Positions 8,657 through 16,939 of a stretch of DNA of 64,000 nucleotides are shown in pieces. The DNA comes from Streptomyces ortus (GTDB lineage: Bacteria; Actinomycetota; Actinomycetes; Streptomycetales; Streptomycetaceae), in contig NZ_JAIFZO010000002.1 of assembly GCF_026341275.1 (NCBI RefSeq), forward strand, positions 7,408,118 through 7,472,117, read 5' to 3'. Every line of letters starts with the position of its first letter. Within the stretch, counting starts at the first letter, position 1. Under the pieces are notes generated by a model. That model made no database searches. It was not told where the DNA came from and worked only from the letters and a program-made list of their open reading frames with translations. Both the position numbers and the translations under genes were made by a program.

Positions 8657-9319
8657 TCAGCGGACCTCGACCAGGCGGGCGAACGCGACGACGTTCCCGT
8701 CGTAGCCGTTCTGCTTGGAGAAACCGCCTCCGCAGGTGATGACACGCAATTCCGGATTACCGGTGTTCCCGTAGACGCGGTCGCCGGGGAAATTGTTCTT
8801 CTCGAAGACCTCGATACCGTAGATCTCGAATACGGCGGTCTTTCCGTCCCTGCGCCTGACCTCCACGCGGTTTCCCTTTTTCAGCGCCCCGAGACCGTAG
8901 AAGACGGCGGGCCCCTGCCGGTTGTCGACATGGCCCACGACGACGGCCGTGCCCTTCTCGCCGGGGGAGACCGCACCCGAGAACCACCCCGCGAGGTTCG
9001 GGTCCTCCGGCGGTGGCGCGTCCACCCAGCCGTCCATGTCGAGACCCACCGGCACCGTGGGGGCGTCGACCTGGATCGCCGGAATCCTGACGCGGTCCGC
9101 CACGGAGAACGGCAGCGGAGCCGGGGTGCCCGGCCGCGACCTGGCCGTACCGGCACTGTCCGCGGCGGCGGCCGTCGCGGGCTGCGGCGGCCCCACGTCG
9201 AACTCTCCCGAGCCATTGCGAATCAGGGCGAGGCCGGTCAGCAGAACAAGCGCTATGACACCCCAGGGAGCGCGCTTCCTCGGGCGCTCCTCCTCTTCGG
9301 CCAGTTCGGACACGGACAT
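8657..9319 (-). CDS. Class E/F-type sortase
   Basis: 220 residues from the ATG at 9319, chosen because GAGAGGGG stands 7 nt upstream; upstream codons look non-coding. A single N-terminal membrane helix (WGVIALVLLTGLALI) is followed by a proline/alanine linker and the sortase barrel. Catalytic His in VVVGHVDN, catalytic Cys in RVITCGGGF, and a downstream Arg in FARLVEVR region. Sortases of the actinobacterial class E/F type cleave a C-terminal sorting signal and join surface proteins to the wall. Two surface proteins with C-terminal helices lie next to it, but neither shows a clear LPxTG or LAxTG motif, so its substrates are unclear. Confidence 0.9.
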   Translation of the reverse strand: MSVSELAEEEERPRKRAPWGVIALVLLTGLALIRNGSGEFDVGPPQPATAAAADSAGTARSRPGTPAPLPFSVADRVRIPAIQVDAPTVPVGLDMDGWVDAPPPEDPNLAGWFSGAVSPGEKGTAVVVGHVDNRQGPAVFYGLGALKKGNRVEVRRRDGKTAVFEIYGIEVFEKNNFPGDRVYGNTGNPELRVITCGGGFSKQNGYDGNVVAFARLVEVR

Positions 9320-9652
9320 TCGCAAACCCCTCTCGACGCGGCCGTCGCCCACGTCCGTAGCGCATACCAGAACGCTAGACGCAGCCCGCGAACGGGGCGA
9401 CGGGAGAAAGGCGAACGGGTGGTGGACAGGACCGCCGTGCGCCATCCGAGTCGCGGTCGCGAGGAAATTTCTGACGGTCCGTGACCTGCGGCAATATCCA
9501 ATTGTGTTCCTTTTCCGCGGCGTGTCCTCTCACCAGGACGGACCATTCCCGAAATGCGGCCCTGTGCACGACAACTGAGTGTCTGTCTGGGAGGCGTTCT
9601 CTCGCCGATCGACCCGGGGACGTTCCCCGGGGCGCCTTCCGCGGAGGAACAC
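9320..9652. promoter_or_regulatory. 333-bp divergent intergenic region
   Basis: Separates the sortase (minus) from the surface-protein gene (plus). No plausible gene. It includes an A/T-richer stretch around 9465-9520 (GGAAATTTCTGACGG, CAATATCCAATTGTGTTCC) that likely holds promoters for one or both sides. I could not fix individual -10/-35 boxes. Confidence 0.5.
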
Positions 9653-10141
9653 ATGCTCAGCACACGTGCCCTGGCGGTCTCTGCGACAGCGGTCGCCGCC
9701 CTCGGACTCACCGCCACCCAGGCCGTCGCCTGGGACAGCTCCAGCAATATCGTCGCCATGCCCAGCGCCATCGCCCGGGGCGGACAACTGACCGTGACCG
9801 TCGACGGGTGCCCGCAGGGCGGGACCATGACGTCCAGGGCCTTCTCGCAGGCCGATCTCTCGCCGATCAGGAACCACAGCGAGACGTCGAAGGGAACGGC
9901 GACCGTCAACAGCTCGGCGACCCCGGGCGCGTACGACATCAGGGTCCACTGCGAGGGCAAGCCCGCGCTGACGAAGTCCGCCGCGTTCACCGTCATCGGC
10001 GGTGTCCGCGGTGGTCTCGGCGGCAGCAGCTCCGACGGCGCCACACCGACCGACATGGCGATCGGCGGCACGCTGGTCGGCCTCGCGCTCGTCGGCGGCG
10101 GGGTCTTCTGGATGCGCCGCCGCGCCGAGAGCAGGATCTGA
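9653..10141 (+). CDS. Secreted surface protein with C-terminal membrane anchor (paralogue of 10250-10783)
   Basis: 162 residues; ATG at 9653 with GGAGGA 6-11 nt upstream. Sec signal peptide (ALAVSATAVAALGLTATQAVA), a single beta-sandwich-like domain of about 95 residues with two Cys (VTVDGCPQGG and IRVHCEGKP), a Gly/Ser-rich linker, then a C-terminal hydrophobic helix (IGGTLVGLALVGGGVFWM) ending RRRAESRI. This is the N-signal/C-anchor layout of actinobacterial wall proteins, but no sorting motif is visible. The Ig-like domain resembles proteins that bind at the envelope; I cannot name a function. It is about one third similar by eye to the convergent neighbour. Confidence 0.85.
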   Translation: MLSTRALAVSATAVAALGLTATQAVAWDSSSNIVAMPSAIARGGQLTVTVDGCPQGGTMTSRAFSQADLSPIRNHSETSKGTATVNSSATPGAYDIRVHCEGKPALTKSAAFTVIGGVRGGLGGSSSDGATPTDMAIGGTLVGLALVGGGVFWMRRRAESRI

Positions 10142-10194
10142 ACCGCGGCCCCCACCGGCCGGACTCCTCCCCTCGGAGACCGGCACGCACATGA

Positions 10195-10241
10195 ACGGCC
10201 CTTCGCCCCGGACCCGCAGAGGTTCCGGGGCGAAGGGCCGT
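10195..10241. terminator. Perfect 18-bp hairpin, bidirectional terminator
   Basis: ACGGCCCTTCGCCCCGGA (10195-10212) pairs perfectly with TCCGGGGCGAAGGGCCGT (10224-10241), loop 11 nt. It sits between two convergent surface-protein genes and can serve both. Confidence 0.92.
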
Positions 10242-10249
10242 CCGGTGCG

Positions 10250-10783
10250 TCAGCCGTCCTGTTCGGCGGTGCGCCGGCGCGACCAGTGGTACGCCGCGCC
10301 GACCGAGCCGGCGATGAGCGCGGCCCCGATGCCGATCTGGCCGAGGTCGAAGCCGCCCGCGGTGCCGCCGACGCCCGCCTTGACGCCCCGGTGGGCGGGG
10401 GGATGCGTCGGGTCGTCCGGGCGTCCGCCCGCGATGGTGAGGTCCGTGTGGCCGGATTCGTGCCCGCACTGGAACGTCACCTCGTACACCGCGCCCGGCT
10501 TGGCGTCCCAGTCGACGGTGGCCGAGGCACGGGACTGGCCCTTGTGGATCGACACCGTGTCGAAGACGCCGGAACTGACCTTCGCCTCCTTCTCGCAGCC
10601 GTCGACCGACAGCGACACCCGGCCGCCCGCGGCGATCGTCGACGGCGAGACGTCGAAGCCGAACGAGGTGATGTTGCGGTCCGGCTCATGGTCCCCGTCG
10701 CCCTCGGCGACGGCGACGGGCATGGCGAGGGTCAGTGCGGTCATGCCCAGCAGTGCGGCCGAGGCGACGCGTATCGCGCGCAT
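10250..10783 (-). CDS. Secreted surface protein with C-terminal membrane anchor (paralogue of 9653-10141)
   Basis: 177 residues. Signal peptide (VASAALLGMTALTLAMPVAVA), then a domain with SPSTIAAGGRVSLSVDGCEK and YEVTFQCGHESG, matching the spacing of the Cys pair and the IARGGQLTVTVDGC pattern in the convergent neighbour. A His/Pro linker (DDPTHPPAHRG) leads to a C-terminal helix (IGIGAALIAGSVGAAYHW) with a basic tail. The two genes look like a duplicated pair in opposite orientation. No enzymatic motif. Wall or membrane attachment is inferred from the tail and the nearby sortase. Confidence 0.85.
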   Translation of the reverse strand: MRAIRVASAALLGMTALTLAMPVAVAEGDGDHEPDRNITSFGFDVSPSTIAAGGRVSLSVDGCEKEAKVSSGVFDTVSIHKGQSRASATVDWDAKPGAVYEVTFQCGHESGHTDLTIAGGRPDDPTHPPAHRGVKAGVGGTAGGFDLGQIGIGAALIAGSVGAAYHWSRRRTAEQDG

Positions 10784-11031
10784 GGTGAGTCCTCCGGGTC
10801 CCGAGGAGCAGCCCGCGGACCGTTTCCGCTGCGCCGTACATGCACCTCGATGACCGAAACGCTAGGAAGGTGCGGGCGCGGGCGCGATCGCAGTCGCGCG
10901 AATGGGGCAATCGTGTGGGCCGAACCGGGGAACCCGTACCCGCACCGGGGGGACGGACACGGCGTGGCGCCCGCCCCGGCGCGGGGACGGGCGCCCGGTG
11001 CGGGTCTCTCAGTCGCGGCCGTCGCGCGAGG

Positions 11032-11796
11032 TCACTTCCCGGCGCCCGGGAAGTGCGCGAGGAACGGGTCGGCGGTCGCCGTGATCCCGCGGCTGTAGGG
11101 CGCGTCGAAGTCCCAGATCAGGAAGAGCAGGAAGGCGATCAGCGAGGCGAACAGGCCCGCCAGGATCACCTCGCGCGGCGTACGGCGGATCTGCAGGGCG
11201 AAGATCAGCCCGACCGTCACCACGGCCCCGGTGATCAGCCCGAACCACACGACGCCCGGCATGGTCGGCGCCGTCGAATCGGCGCGGGCGGTGCGCGCGG
11301 TGTCCGCCGCGGTCACCTGGTCGAGCAGCGGCTGGTAGGCCTGGGCCTCGAAGTCCGTCCTCGGCTCGTAGTCGGTGACGTCCTGGCGGACCCGGTTCAG
11401 CAGTTCGGTCCCCCGCCCGGTGACGTGGCCGTGCTCGGACATGGTCTTCCACTCGGTGGTGACGACGTGATCGACATAGGCGTCGACGTCCGCGCGGATG
11501 CGGTCGCGGACGTCCGGCGGATAGACGCGCACCCGCTCGTTGATCTCGTGCAGTGCCTGCGCCTCCGTCTGTACGTGGTCCTCGGCGACGCCCCGCGCCT
11601 CCCAGACCCCGGCGATGGCGAGGCCGAGCACGATGGCGTACACCACGCCGATCATCATCGTCATGTACTCGATGACGTCCGGGGTGTCGGACGGATCGTC
11701 GTCCTCGGAAACGGTGCGGTGCCGTACGAAGGTGACGACGAGGACGACGACGGCCGCGGCGGCCATCGCGAGGGCGAGAACAAGCCATTCCGACAA
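11032..11796 (-). CDS. DUF4239 family membrane protein
   Basis: 254 residues. Helix 1 at the N-terminus (WLVLALAMAAAAVVVLVVTF), helix 2 about 45-65 (TMMIGVVYAIVLGLAIAGVW), a soluble helical region of about 110 residues rich in charged residues, and two close helices near the C-terminus (GLITGAVVTVGLIFALQI and ILAGLFASLIAFLLFLIW). This is the topology of the DUF4239 family, which is distantly bestrophin-like; no activity is established. It is followed after 31 bp by nothing on the same strand except the upstream proline-rich locus, with which it may be co-transcribed. Confidence 0.82.
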   Translation of the reverse strand: MSEWLVLALAMAAAAVVVLVVTFVRHRTVSEDDDPSDTPDVIEYMTMMIGVVYAIVLGLAIAGVWEARGVAEDHVQTEAQALHEINERVRVYPPDVRDRIRADVDAYVDHVVTTEWKTMSEHGHVTGRGTELLNRVRQDVTDYEPRTDFEAQAYQPLLDQVTAADTARTARADSTAPTMPGVVWFGLITGAVVTVGLIFALQIRRTPREVILAGLFASLIAFLLFLIWDFDAPYSRGITATADPFLAHFPGAGK

Positions 11797-11827
11797 GGAT
11801 TCCTCCAGGGGTCAGTGCGGTCGCGGG

Positions 11828-12447
11828 TCAGCGCGGGCGCAGCGCGGCGGCGGCGAGCACGGCGGGCGCGGTGATGAGCAGGGTGAGTGACACCAGGGAC
11901 GGGCCGCCGCGCGGCGGGGCCTTGCGCGCCCTGACGCGGTACGGCGGATAGCTCACCGGGGTCGCCGAGGGGCCGGGCCGCGCGCTGGGGGGCGGTGTCG
12001 GGCGTGGCGACGGAGGCGCCGGGCGTGGCGTGGCGGGGGCCGGCCGGGACGGCACGGGAGCGGGCGGTACGACGACCGGTGCGGCGGGCGCGGGTCGCGG
12101 CGGGGGCGGGGCCGGGGATTTCGGCGGTGGTGTCGGGGCGGGCGTCGGCTTCGGCGGCGGTTTCGGCGGGGGAGGGGGTTTCGGCGGCGGGCTGGGCGCA
12201 GGGGTCGTCGGACACGGGGTCGAGGGCGGGGGCGGCGGGGGTGGCGTCGGGGTCGGGCAGGTGCCCGCGACCGACACCGCCGAGGTCCGCCGGGGCCCGA
12301 GGAGGCGTACGCGCAGGCGTCGGCGGTCGCGGGGGCCGGTGCGCCGCCCGCGACCCACGTCAGGGTGAGCAGCGCCACCAGCCGTATGCCGAGAACGAGT
12401 CGTAGCGGCCGCTTGGTTCTTTTTGGTCCAGGCACGATCGCGATCAT
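11828..12447 (-). pseudogene. Secreted proline-rich protein, broken by a single-base frameshift
   Basis: The start at 12447 gives a good signal peptide (LVLGIRLVALLTLTWVAGG) and then ADACAYASSGPGG. From there the frame turns into an implausible Arg/His-rich sequence, while the -1 frame continues as TSAVSVAGTCPTPTP, a long P/K/T-rich stretch, and ends in YPPYRVRARK, a final hydrophobic helix (VSLTLLITAPAVLAAAAL) and RPR. Inserting one base near 12286-12292 (in GGCGGACC on the coding strand) restores one 206-residue protein of the type secreted-Cys-motif/Pro-rich/C-anchor found in Streptomyces. Either a recent mutation or a sequencing error in a GC-rich run. Downstream frame keeps its bias, so loss would be recent. 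Confidence 0.75.
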
Positions 12448-12694
12448 CGGCCCCCGTGGACCCGTATATGCGGTACTGGCGCCCTAATTGCCTCGAAGGA
12501 GGGACAAAGGGGCCTCGGACCGTTTCCGAATGGCACCGGAGACGTTCCGGGACCCGTGTGGCACCCGACTCCCGGGCGTTATCAGAAAGAAATGTGCGCC
12601 CACTTTGAACACTCACCGCACCCCCGCCCGTACCTAGGGCCATACGCGGTGCTGAGCAGTGCCGCAACACCTATGCAAACAGCGGGAGTTACCA

Positions 12695-13672
12695 ATGAAG
12701 ACCTCCTGGCGGAGCGCCTCACTCGTAGCGTCAGCTGCGGCAGTGCTGGTGCTGACGACGGCGTGCGGTCAGGAAAAGGCGGACGATTCCACCGGCAGCC
12801 AGAACGTGGGCGCGGCGCCCGCGGCGGGCGGCTACGGTTCGGCGGGAGCGTCGGCGACCGAGACGGGCGCCGCCGCCGCGGACGGGCAGGGCGCCGTCGC
12901 CCAGAGCGCCGGTCAGCTTGCCGTTTCGGACACCGACAAGCTCGGCGAGGTGGTCACGGACAGCGCGGGCATGACGCTGTACCGCTTCGACAAGGACACG
13001 GCGGAGCCGCCGAAGTCGACCTGTGAGGGCGACTGCGCCACGGCCTGGCCCCCGGTCCCGTCCTCGGGTGCCGCGGCCCCGGTGGGTATCGACAAGGCTC
13101 TGCTGGGCGAGGTCACCCGTCCCGACGGTACGAAGCAGCTGACCATCGACGGCTGGCCGCAGTACCGGTTCGCGAAGGACACCAAGGCCGGTGACGTCAA
13201 GGGCCAGGGTGTGGGCGGCACCTGGTACGCCTCGGCCCCCACGGGCAAGAAGGCGTCCGCCGGCGGCGGGGGCGGCACGGCGGAGGCCGCCGACCTGCCC
13301 GGTCTGTCGACGCGTAACGACCCGGAGCTCGGCGAGGTCGTCATCGACAAGAACGGTATGACGGTCTACCGGTTCGAGAAGGACGTCCCGTGGCCGATGA
13401 AGTCGAACTGCATCGGCGCCTGCCTGGAGAAGTGGCCGGTCGTCGAGCCCGTGGACGCGGCCGACACCAAGGGCATCGACAACAAGAACGACGGCAAGCG
13501 CGGCTACGTCATCAACAACCGTCCGGACGGGCTCAAGCAGCAGAGCATCGACTGCTGGCCGCTCTACACCTTCGCGGGTGACAAGAAGCCCGGCGACACC
13601 AACGGACAGGGCGTCGGCGGCACCTGGTACGCCATCTCCCCCGAGGGCAAGCCGCTCGGCAAGCCGAAGTAG
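12695..13672 (+). CDS. Lipoprotein with four YxFxxD repeats (COG4315 type, SCO0930-like)
   Basis: 325 residues. Type II signal peptide with lipobox LTTAC, then a low-complexity Gly/Ala/Ser linker. Two tandem units each contain two YxFxxD motifs: LYRFDKD and YRFAKD, then YRFEKD and YTFAGD. Each unit also has a Cys pair beside a Trp-Pro (CEGDCATAWPPV, CIGACLEKWPVV) and ends GQGVGGTWYA. This is the predicted-lipoprotein family with conserved YxFxxD motif (PF03640 repeats); in Streptomyces it has been linked to membrane redox or heme processes, from memory. The ATG at 12695 follows GCGGGAG. It is monocistronic, with a strong terminator behind. Confidence 0.9.
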   Translation: MKTSWRSASLVASAAAVLVLTTACGQEKADDSTGSQNVGAAPAAGGYGSAGASATETGAAAADGQGAVAQSAGQLAVSDTDKLGEVVTDSAGMTLYRFDKDTAEPPKSTCEGDCATAWPPVPSSGAAAPVGIDKALLGEVTRPDGTKQLTIDGWPQYRFAKDTKAGDVKGQGVGGTWYASAPTGKKASAGGGGGTAEAADLPGLSTRNDPELGEVVIDKNGMTVYRFEKDVPWPMKSNCIGACLEKWPVVEPVDAADTKGIDNKNDGKRGYVINNRPDGLKQQSIDCWPLYTFAGDKKPGDTNGQGVGGTWYAISPEGKPLGKPK

Positions 13673-13975
13673 CCGCACCGCGGTCGTCGCGGCGGTGGGA
13701 ATCGCGCCGACGGGAATCGCGTCACACGGGCAGCATCACCGTTTCGCTCCCTCCGTACCGAACGGAGGGAGCGAAACGGTTTTTTCACATCCGAACGCGC
13801 GGGTCCGCCGATCTCTTTGGAATGCTTCGGGGTGATTTCACTGGGCCTTCCCTTCGGCACGTGCCCGAGGCAGTGGCCTTGAACGGACGGTCAATTTCCG
13901 TTTCCACTCGCTCCATTGGCGGACGATCAGTAGCCTCAGCTCGAACACCGGATCGTCTACGCCTTGGAGACATAG
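13673..13975. other. 303-bp intergenic region with terminator and promoter space
   Basis: No gene. The first half carries the terminator at 13738-13786; the A/T-richer remainder (for example TTTGGAATGCTTCGGGGTG and GGTCAATTTCCGTTTCC) should hold the promoter of the methyltransferase/RmdA-like operon. GGAG at 13965-13968 is its ribosome site. Confidence 0.55.
13738..13786 (+). terminator. Rho-independent terminator
   Basis: ACCGTTTCGCTCCCTCCGT (13738-13756) pairs perfectly over 19 bp with ACGGAGGGAGCGAAACGGT (13762-13780), loop ACCGA, followed by TTTTTTC. A textbook intrinsic terminator for the lipoprotein gene. Confidence 0.95.
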
Positions 13976-14788
13976 ATGGACCGTCCCGCCTGGGCCCCGC
14001 GCGGCATCGACATCTCGGTGCCCAGTGTGAGCCGCATCTACGACTACTACCTGGGCGGATCGCACAACTTCGAGGTCGACAGGGAAGCCGCGCGCAGGGC
14101 CATGGAGTTCATGCCGGGACTGCCCAAGGTCATGCAGGCGAACCGGGCGTTCCTGCGCCGCGCGGTGCGTTTCGCGGCCGCCGGGGGTATCGACCAGTTC
14201 CTGGACATCGGCTCCGGCATCCCCACCTTCGGCAACGTCCACGAGGTGGCCCAGAGCGCCCGTCCCGGCGCCCGCGTCGTCTACGTCGACCACGATCCGG
14301 TGGCCGTCGCGCACAGCGAGGCCGTCCTGGCCGGAAACGAGGACGCGGACGTCATCACCGCCGACCTCCGCAAGCCCCGCGAGATCCTGGCGAGTCCGCG
14401 TCTGCGGCGCCTGATAGATCTGAATCGGCCAGTCGCGCTCCTTCTCGTTGCCATACTGCACTTCGTGGAGGACGAGGACGACCCGTACGATGCCGTGGCC
14501 GAGCTGAGGGACGCCCTCGCGCCCGGCAGCCTGCTCGTCGTCACGCACGCCTCCTACGAGGGAATCCCGCTCCCCCCGGAGCGGGCCGGGGGCGCCGTCG
14601 ACGTCTACAGGGACATCCGAAACCCGCTGATCATGCGCTCGCGCGAGGACATCGCGCGGTTCTTCGAGGGGTACGACATGGTGGAACCCGGACTGGTGCC
14701 GATGCCGAACTGGCGGCCCGACCCGGCGTCCGAGGACGAGGATCCATATTCCTACTCGGGTTTCGCGGGCGTGGGGCGCACGGCGTGA
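13976..14788 (+). CDS. S-adenosylmethionine methyltransferase, DUF574 family
   Basis: 270 residues. Begins with the family hallmark SRIYDYYLGGSHNFEVDREA, then NRAFLRRAVRF and the SAM-binding motif FLDIGSGIPTFGNVHEV, an acidic residue after strand 2 (VVYVDHDPVAVAHS), and VALLLVAILHFVEDEDDP. This large actinobacterial family (PF04672) has no settled substrate. Its TGA overlaps the GTG of the GGDEF-EAL gene (GTGA at 14785-14788), so the two are translationally coupled, a pairing I recall near rmdA in S. coelicolor. That hints at a role linked to the c-di-GMP protein, but this is inference. Confidence 0.92.
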   Translation: MDRPAWAPRGIDISVPSVSRIYDYYLGGSHNFEVDREAARRAMEFMPGLPKVMQANRAFLRRAVRFAAAGGIDQFLDIGSGIPTFGNVHEVAQSARPGARVVYVDHDPVAVAHSEAVLAGNEDADVITADLRKPREILASPRLRRLIDLNRPVALLLVAILHFVEDEDDPYDAVAELRDALAPGSLLVVTHASYEGIPLPPERAGGAVDVYRDIRNPLIMRSREDIARFFEGYDMVEPGLVPMPNWRPDPASEDEDPYSYSGFAGVGRTA

Positions 14789-16920
14789 CCGCGGAGCCGG
14801 ACGGGCCGGAGGACAGACTGCGCAGGTTCGCGACGATCTGGAGCCGGGCCGTCTTCCCGGTGACCGCCACGTCGCTGACCCGCCCGGAGTTCGAGCAGCG
14901 TCTCGTGCCGCTCGCCAGGCGGCTCAGCGAGGCGCTGCGGGCCAGGACGTTCGAGGCGGCCGAGGGACAGGCCGTCGGAGCGGCCCTCATCGGGGCGCAC
15001 TGCACGGAGCCCGAAGCGCTCAGCGCCACCCTCGACTGCGTCGACGCCTATCTGGTCCTCTACTGCGGCGGGGACGGCGCGCAGGACGCCCTGCGCGCCC
15101 GCTCCGCGCGACTGCAGCACGCCATGGCGGCCGGATTCGCGCGGGCGCTGCGCGAGCGGACGCTGGCCGAGCAGGAGACCATCGCACGCGCCGCCCTCCA
15201 GGCCCAGGGCATCGTCGCGGACGCGCTGCACGCGACCGAGGCGCGCTTCCGCGCGGTCTTCGAGGGCGCGGCCATAGGCATCGGCGTCGCGGACCTCGAC
15301 GGCAACATCCTGCAGGTGAACAACGCCCTGCTGCGGATGTTCGGCGGGACCGAGCAGCTGATGCGCGGACGCAACGTCATGGAGTGGACCCACCCCGAGG
15401 ACGGTGCCCAGGTCTGGCGGCTCTACGAGGAGCTGGTGCGCGGCGACCGCGAGCACTACCACGTCGAGAAGGCCTTCTACCGGCCCGACGGAACGGTCCT
15501 GTGGACCAACCTCACCGTCTCGCTGCTGCGTGACGCGGACGGCCGGCCGCAGTACCAGCTCGCCCTCATGGAGGACACCACCGAGCGCAGGCTGCTCAAC
15601 CTCCGGCTGCGGTACGAGGCCACGCACGACGCGCTCACCGGGCTGCCCAACCGCACGCTGTTCTTCGAACGGCTCGACAAGGCCCTCGCGGCGGGCGACG
15701 GCCAGCGCTTCGGGCTCTGCTACCTCGACCTCGACGGCTTCAAGACCATCAACGACAGCCTCGGGCACGCGGCGGGCGACCGGCTGCTCGTCGAGGTCGC
15801 CGACCGGCTGCAGTCCTGCGCGACCGCGCCCGGCGAGATGGTGGCCCGGCTCGGCGGCGACGAGTTCGTGGCGCTGACCACCGGGCCCGACACCGAGAGC
15901 GAGGTCGACGCGCTCGCCGACCGCATCATGAACGCGCTGATCACGCCGGTGCGCATCGACGGCCGTGAACTCACCGTGCGCGGCAGCATCGGCATCGTCG
16001 AGGGGCCGGCGGGGGAGCGCGGCCCGGCGGAGGTGCTGCGCAGCGCGGACATCACGATGTACCGGGCCAAGTCGGCGGGCGGCAACCGCTACGAGCTGGC
16101 CGACGCGGAGGCGGACGCCCGCGCGATCACCCGGCACGGGCTCACCACGGCGCTGCCGGCGGCGCTGGACCGGGGCGAGTTCTTCATCGAGTACCAGCCG
16201 CTCGTGCATCTCGGGGACGGCAGTGTGCACGGGGCCGAGGCGCTGGTGCGGTGGCTGCATCCGCAGCACGGCGTGCTCGGGCCCGACCGGTTCATCCCGC
16301 TCGCCGAGCACACCGGGCTGATCGTGCCGCTGGGCCGGTGGGTCCTGGAGCAGTCGGTGCGGCAGGCGCGGGAGTGGCAGGAACGTCACTCCGGCGCCGG
16401 GCCGCTGCGGATCAACGTCAATCTGTCGCCGTGCCAGCTGACCCATCCGGGGCTCGTCTCCGACACGGTGGACATCCTGGAGCGGGTCGGTCTCGAACCG
16501 GACTCGCTGTGCCTGGAGGTCACCGAGTCCGCGCTGATCGGGGCGGACGACGACTTGCTGAAGCCGTTGCGGCGGCTGGCCGAGATGGGTGTCGACATCG
16601 CGCTCGACGACTTCGGTACGGGGTACTCGAACCTGGCCAATCTGCGGCGGCTGCCGGTGAGCATCCTGAAGCTCGACCGGTCCTTCACGCAGGGCATGCA
16701 GCAGTTCCCCGCCGACCCGGTCGACCTCAAGATCGTCGAGGGGATCGTGTCGCTGGCCCACAGCCTGGACCTCGCGGTCACGGTGGAGGGGGTGGAGACG
16801 GGGGCGCAGGCGGAGCAGTTGCGGCTGCTCGGCTGTGACACGGCACAGGGCTGGTACTACGCCCGCCCCGGCCCACCGGACCGCCTCCACGACCTGGCCC
16901 TGATCGACGCCACAGGCTGA
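14785..16920 (+). CDS. rmdA: PAS-GGDEF-EAL protein, RmdA-like c-di-GMP enzyme
   Basis: 711 residues from the overlapping GTG. An N-terminal helical region of about 145 residues of unknown fold, a PAS domain with PAC about 150-265 (FRAVFEGAAIGIGVADLDG), a GGDEF domain with an intact RLGGDEFVAL (GGDEF at residues 357-361), and an EAL domain with intact EALVRW (EAL at 485-487), LEVTESALI and DDFGTGYSNL. No transmembrane segment. The order and length match RmdA of S. coelicolor, a cytosolic PAS-GGDEF-EAL protein with reported c-di-GMP phosphodiesterase activity affecting development. Both motifs are intact, so it may be bifunctional. Symbol assigned by architecture and neighbourhood, from memory. 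Confidence 0.85.
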   Translation: MTAEPDGPEDRLRRFATIWSRAVFPVTATSLTRPEFEQRLVPLARRLSEALRARTFEAAEGQAVGAALIGAHCTEPEALSATLDCVDAYLVLYCGGDGAQDALRARSARLQHAMAAGFARALRERTLAEQETIARAALQAQGIVADALHATEARFRAVFEGAAIGIGVADLDGNILQVNNALLRMFGGTEQLMRGRNVMEWTHPEDGAQVWRLYEELVRGDREHYHVEKAFYRPDGTVLWTNLTVSLLRDADGRPQYQLALMEDTTERRLLNLRLRYEATHDALTGLPNRTLFFERLDKALAAGDGQRFGLCYLDLDGFKTINDSLGHAAGDRLLVEVADRLQSCATAPGEMVARLGGDEFVALTTGPDTESEVDALADRIMNALITPVRIDGRELTVRGSIGIVEGPAGERGPAEVLRSADITMYRAKSAGGNRYELADAEADARAITRHGLTTALPAALDRGEFFIEYQPLVHLGDGSVHGAEALVRWLHPQHGVLGPDRFIPLAEHTGLIVPLGRWVLEQSVRQAREWQERHSGAGPLRINVNLSPCQLTHPGLVSDTVDILERVGLEPDSLCLEVTESALIGADDDLLKPLRRLAEMGVDIALDDFGTGYSNLANLRRLPVSILKLDRSFTQGMQQFPADPVDLKIVEGIVSLAHSLDLAVTVEGVETGAQAEQLRLLGCDTAQGWYYARPGPPDRLHDLALIDATG

Positions 16921-16939
16921 CCACGGCCCCCCGCCTGTT

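Noticed and set aside
9554..9652. Upstream extension of the surface protein at 9653 to an ATG at 9554
   Set aside because: It would put 33 residues before a clear signal peptide; GGAGGA directly upstream of 9653 decides the start.
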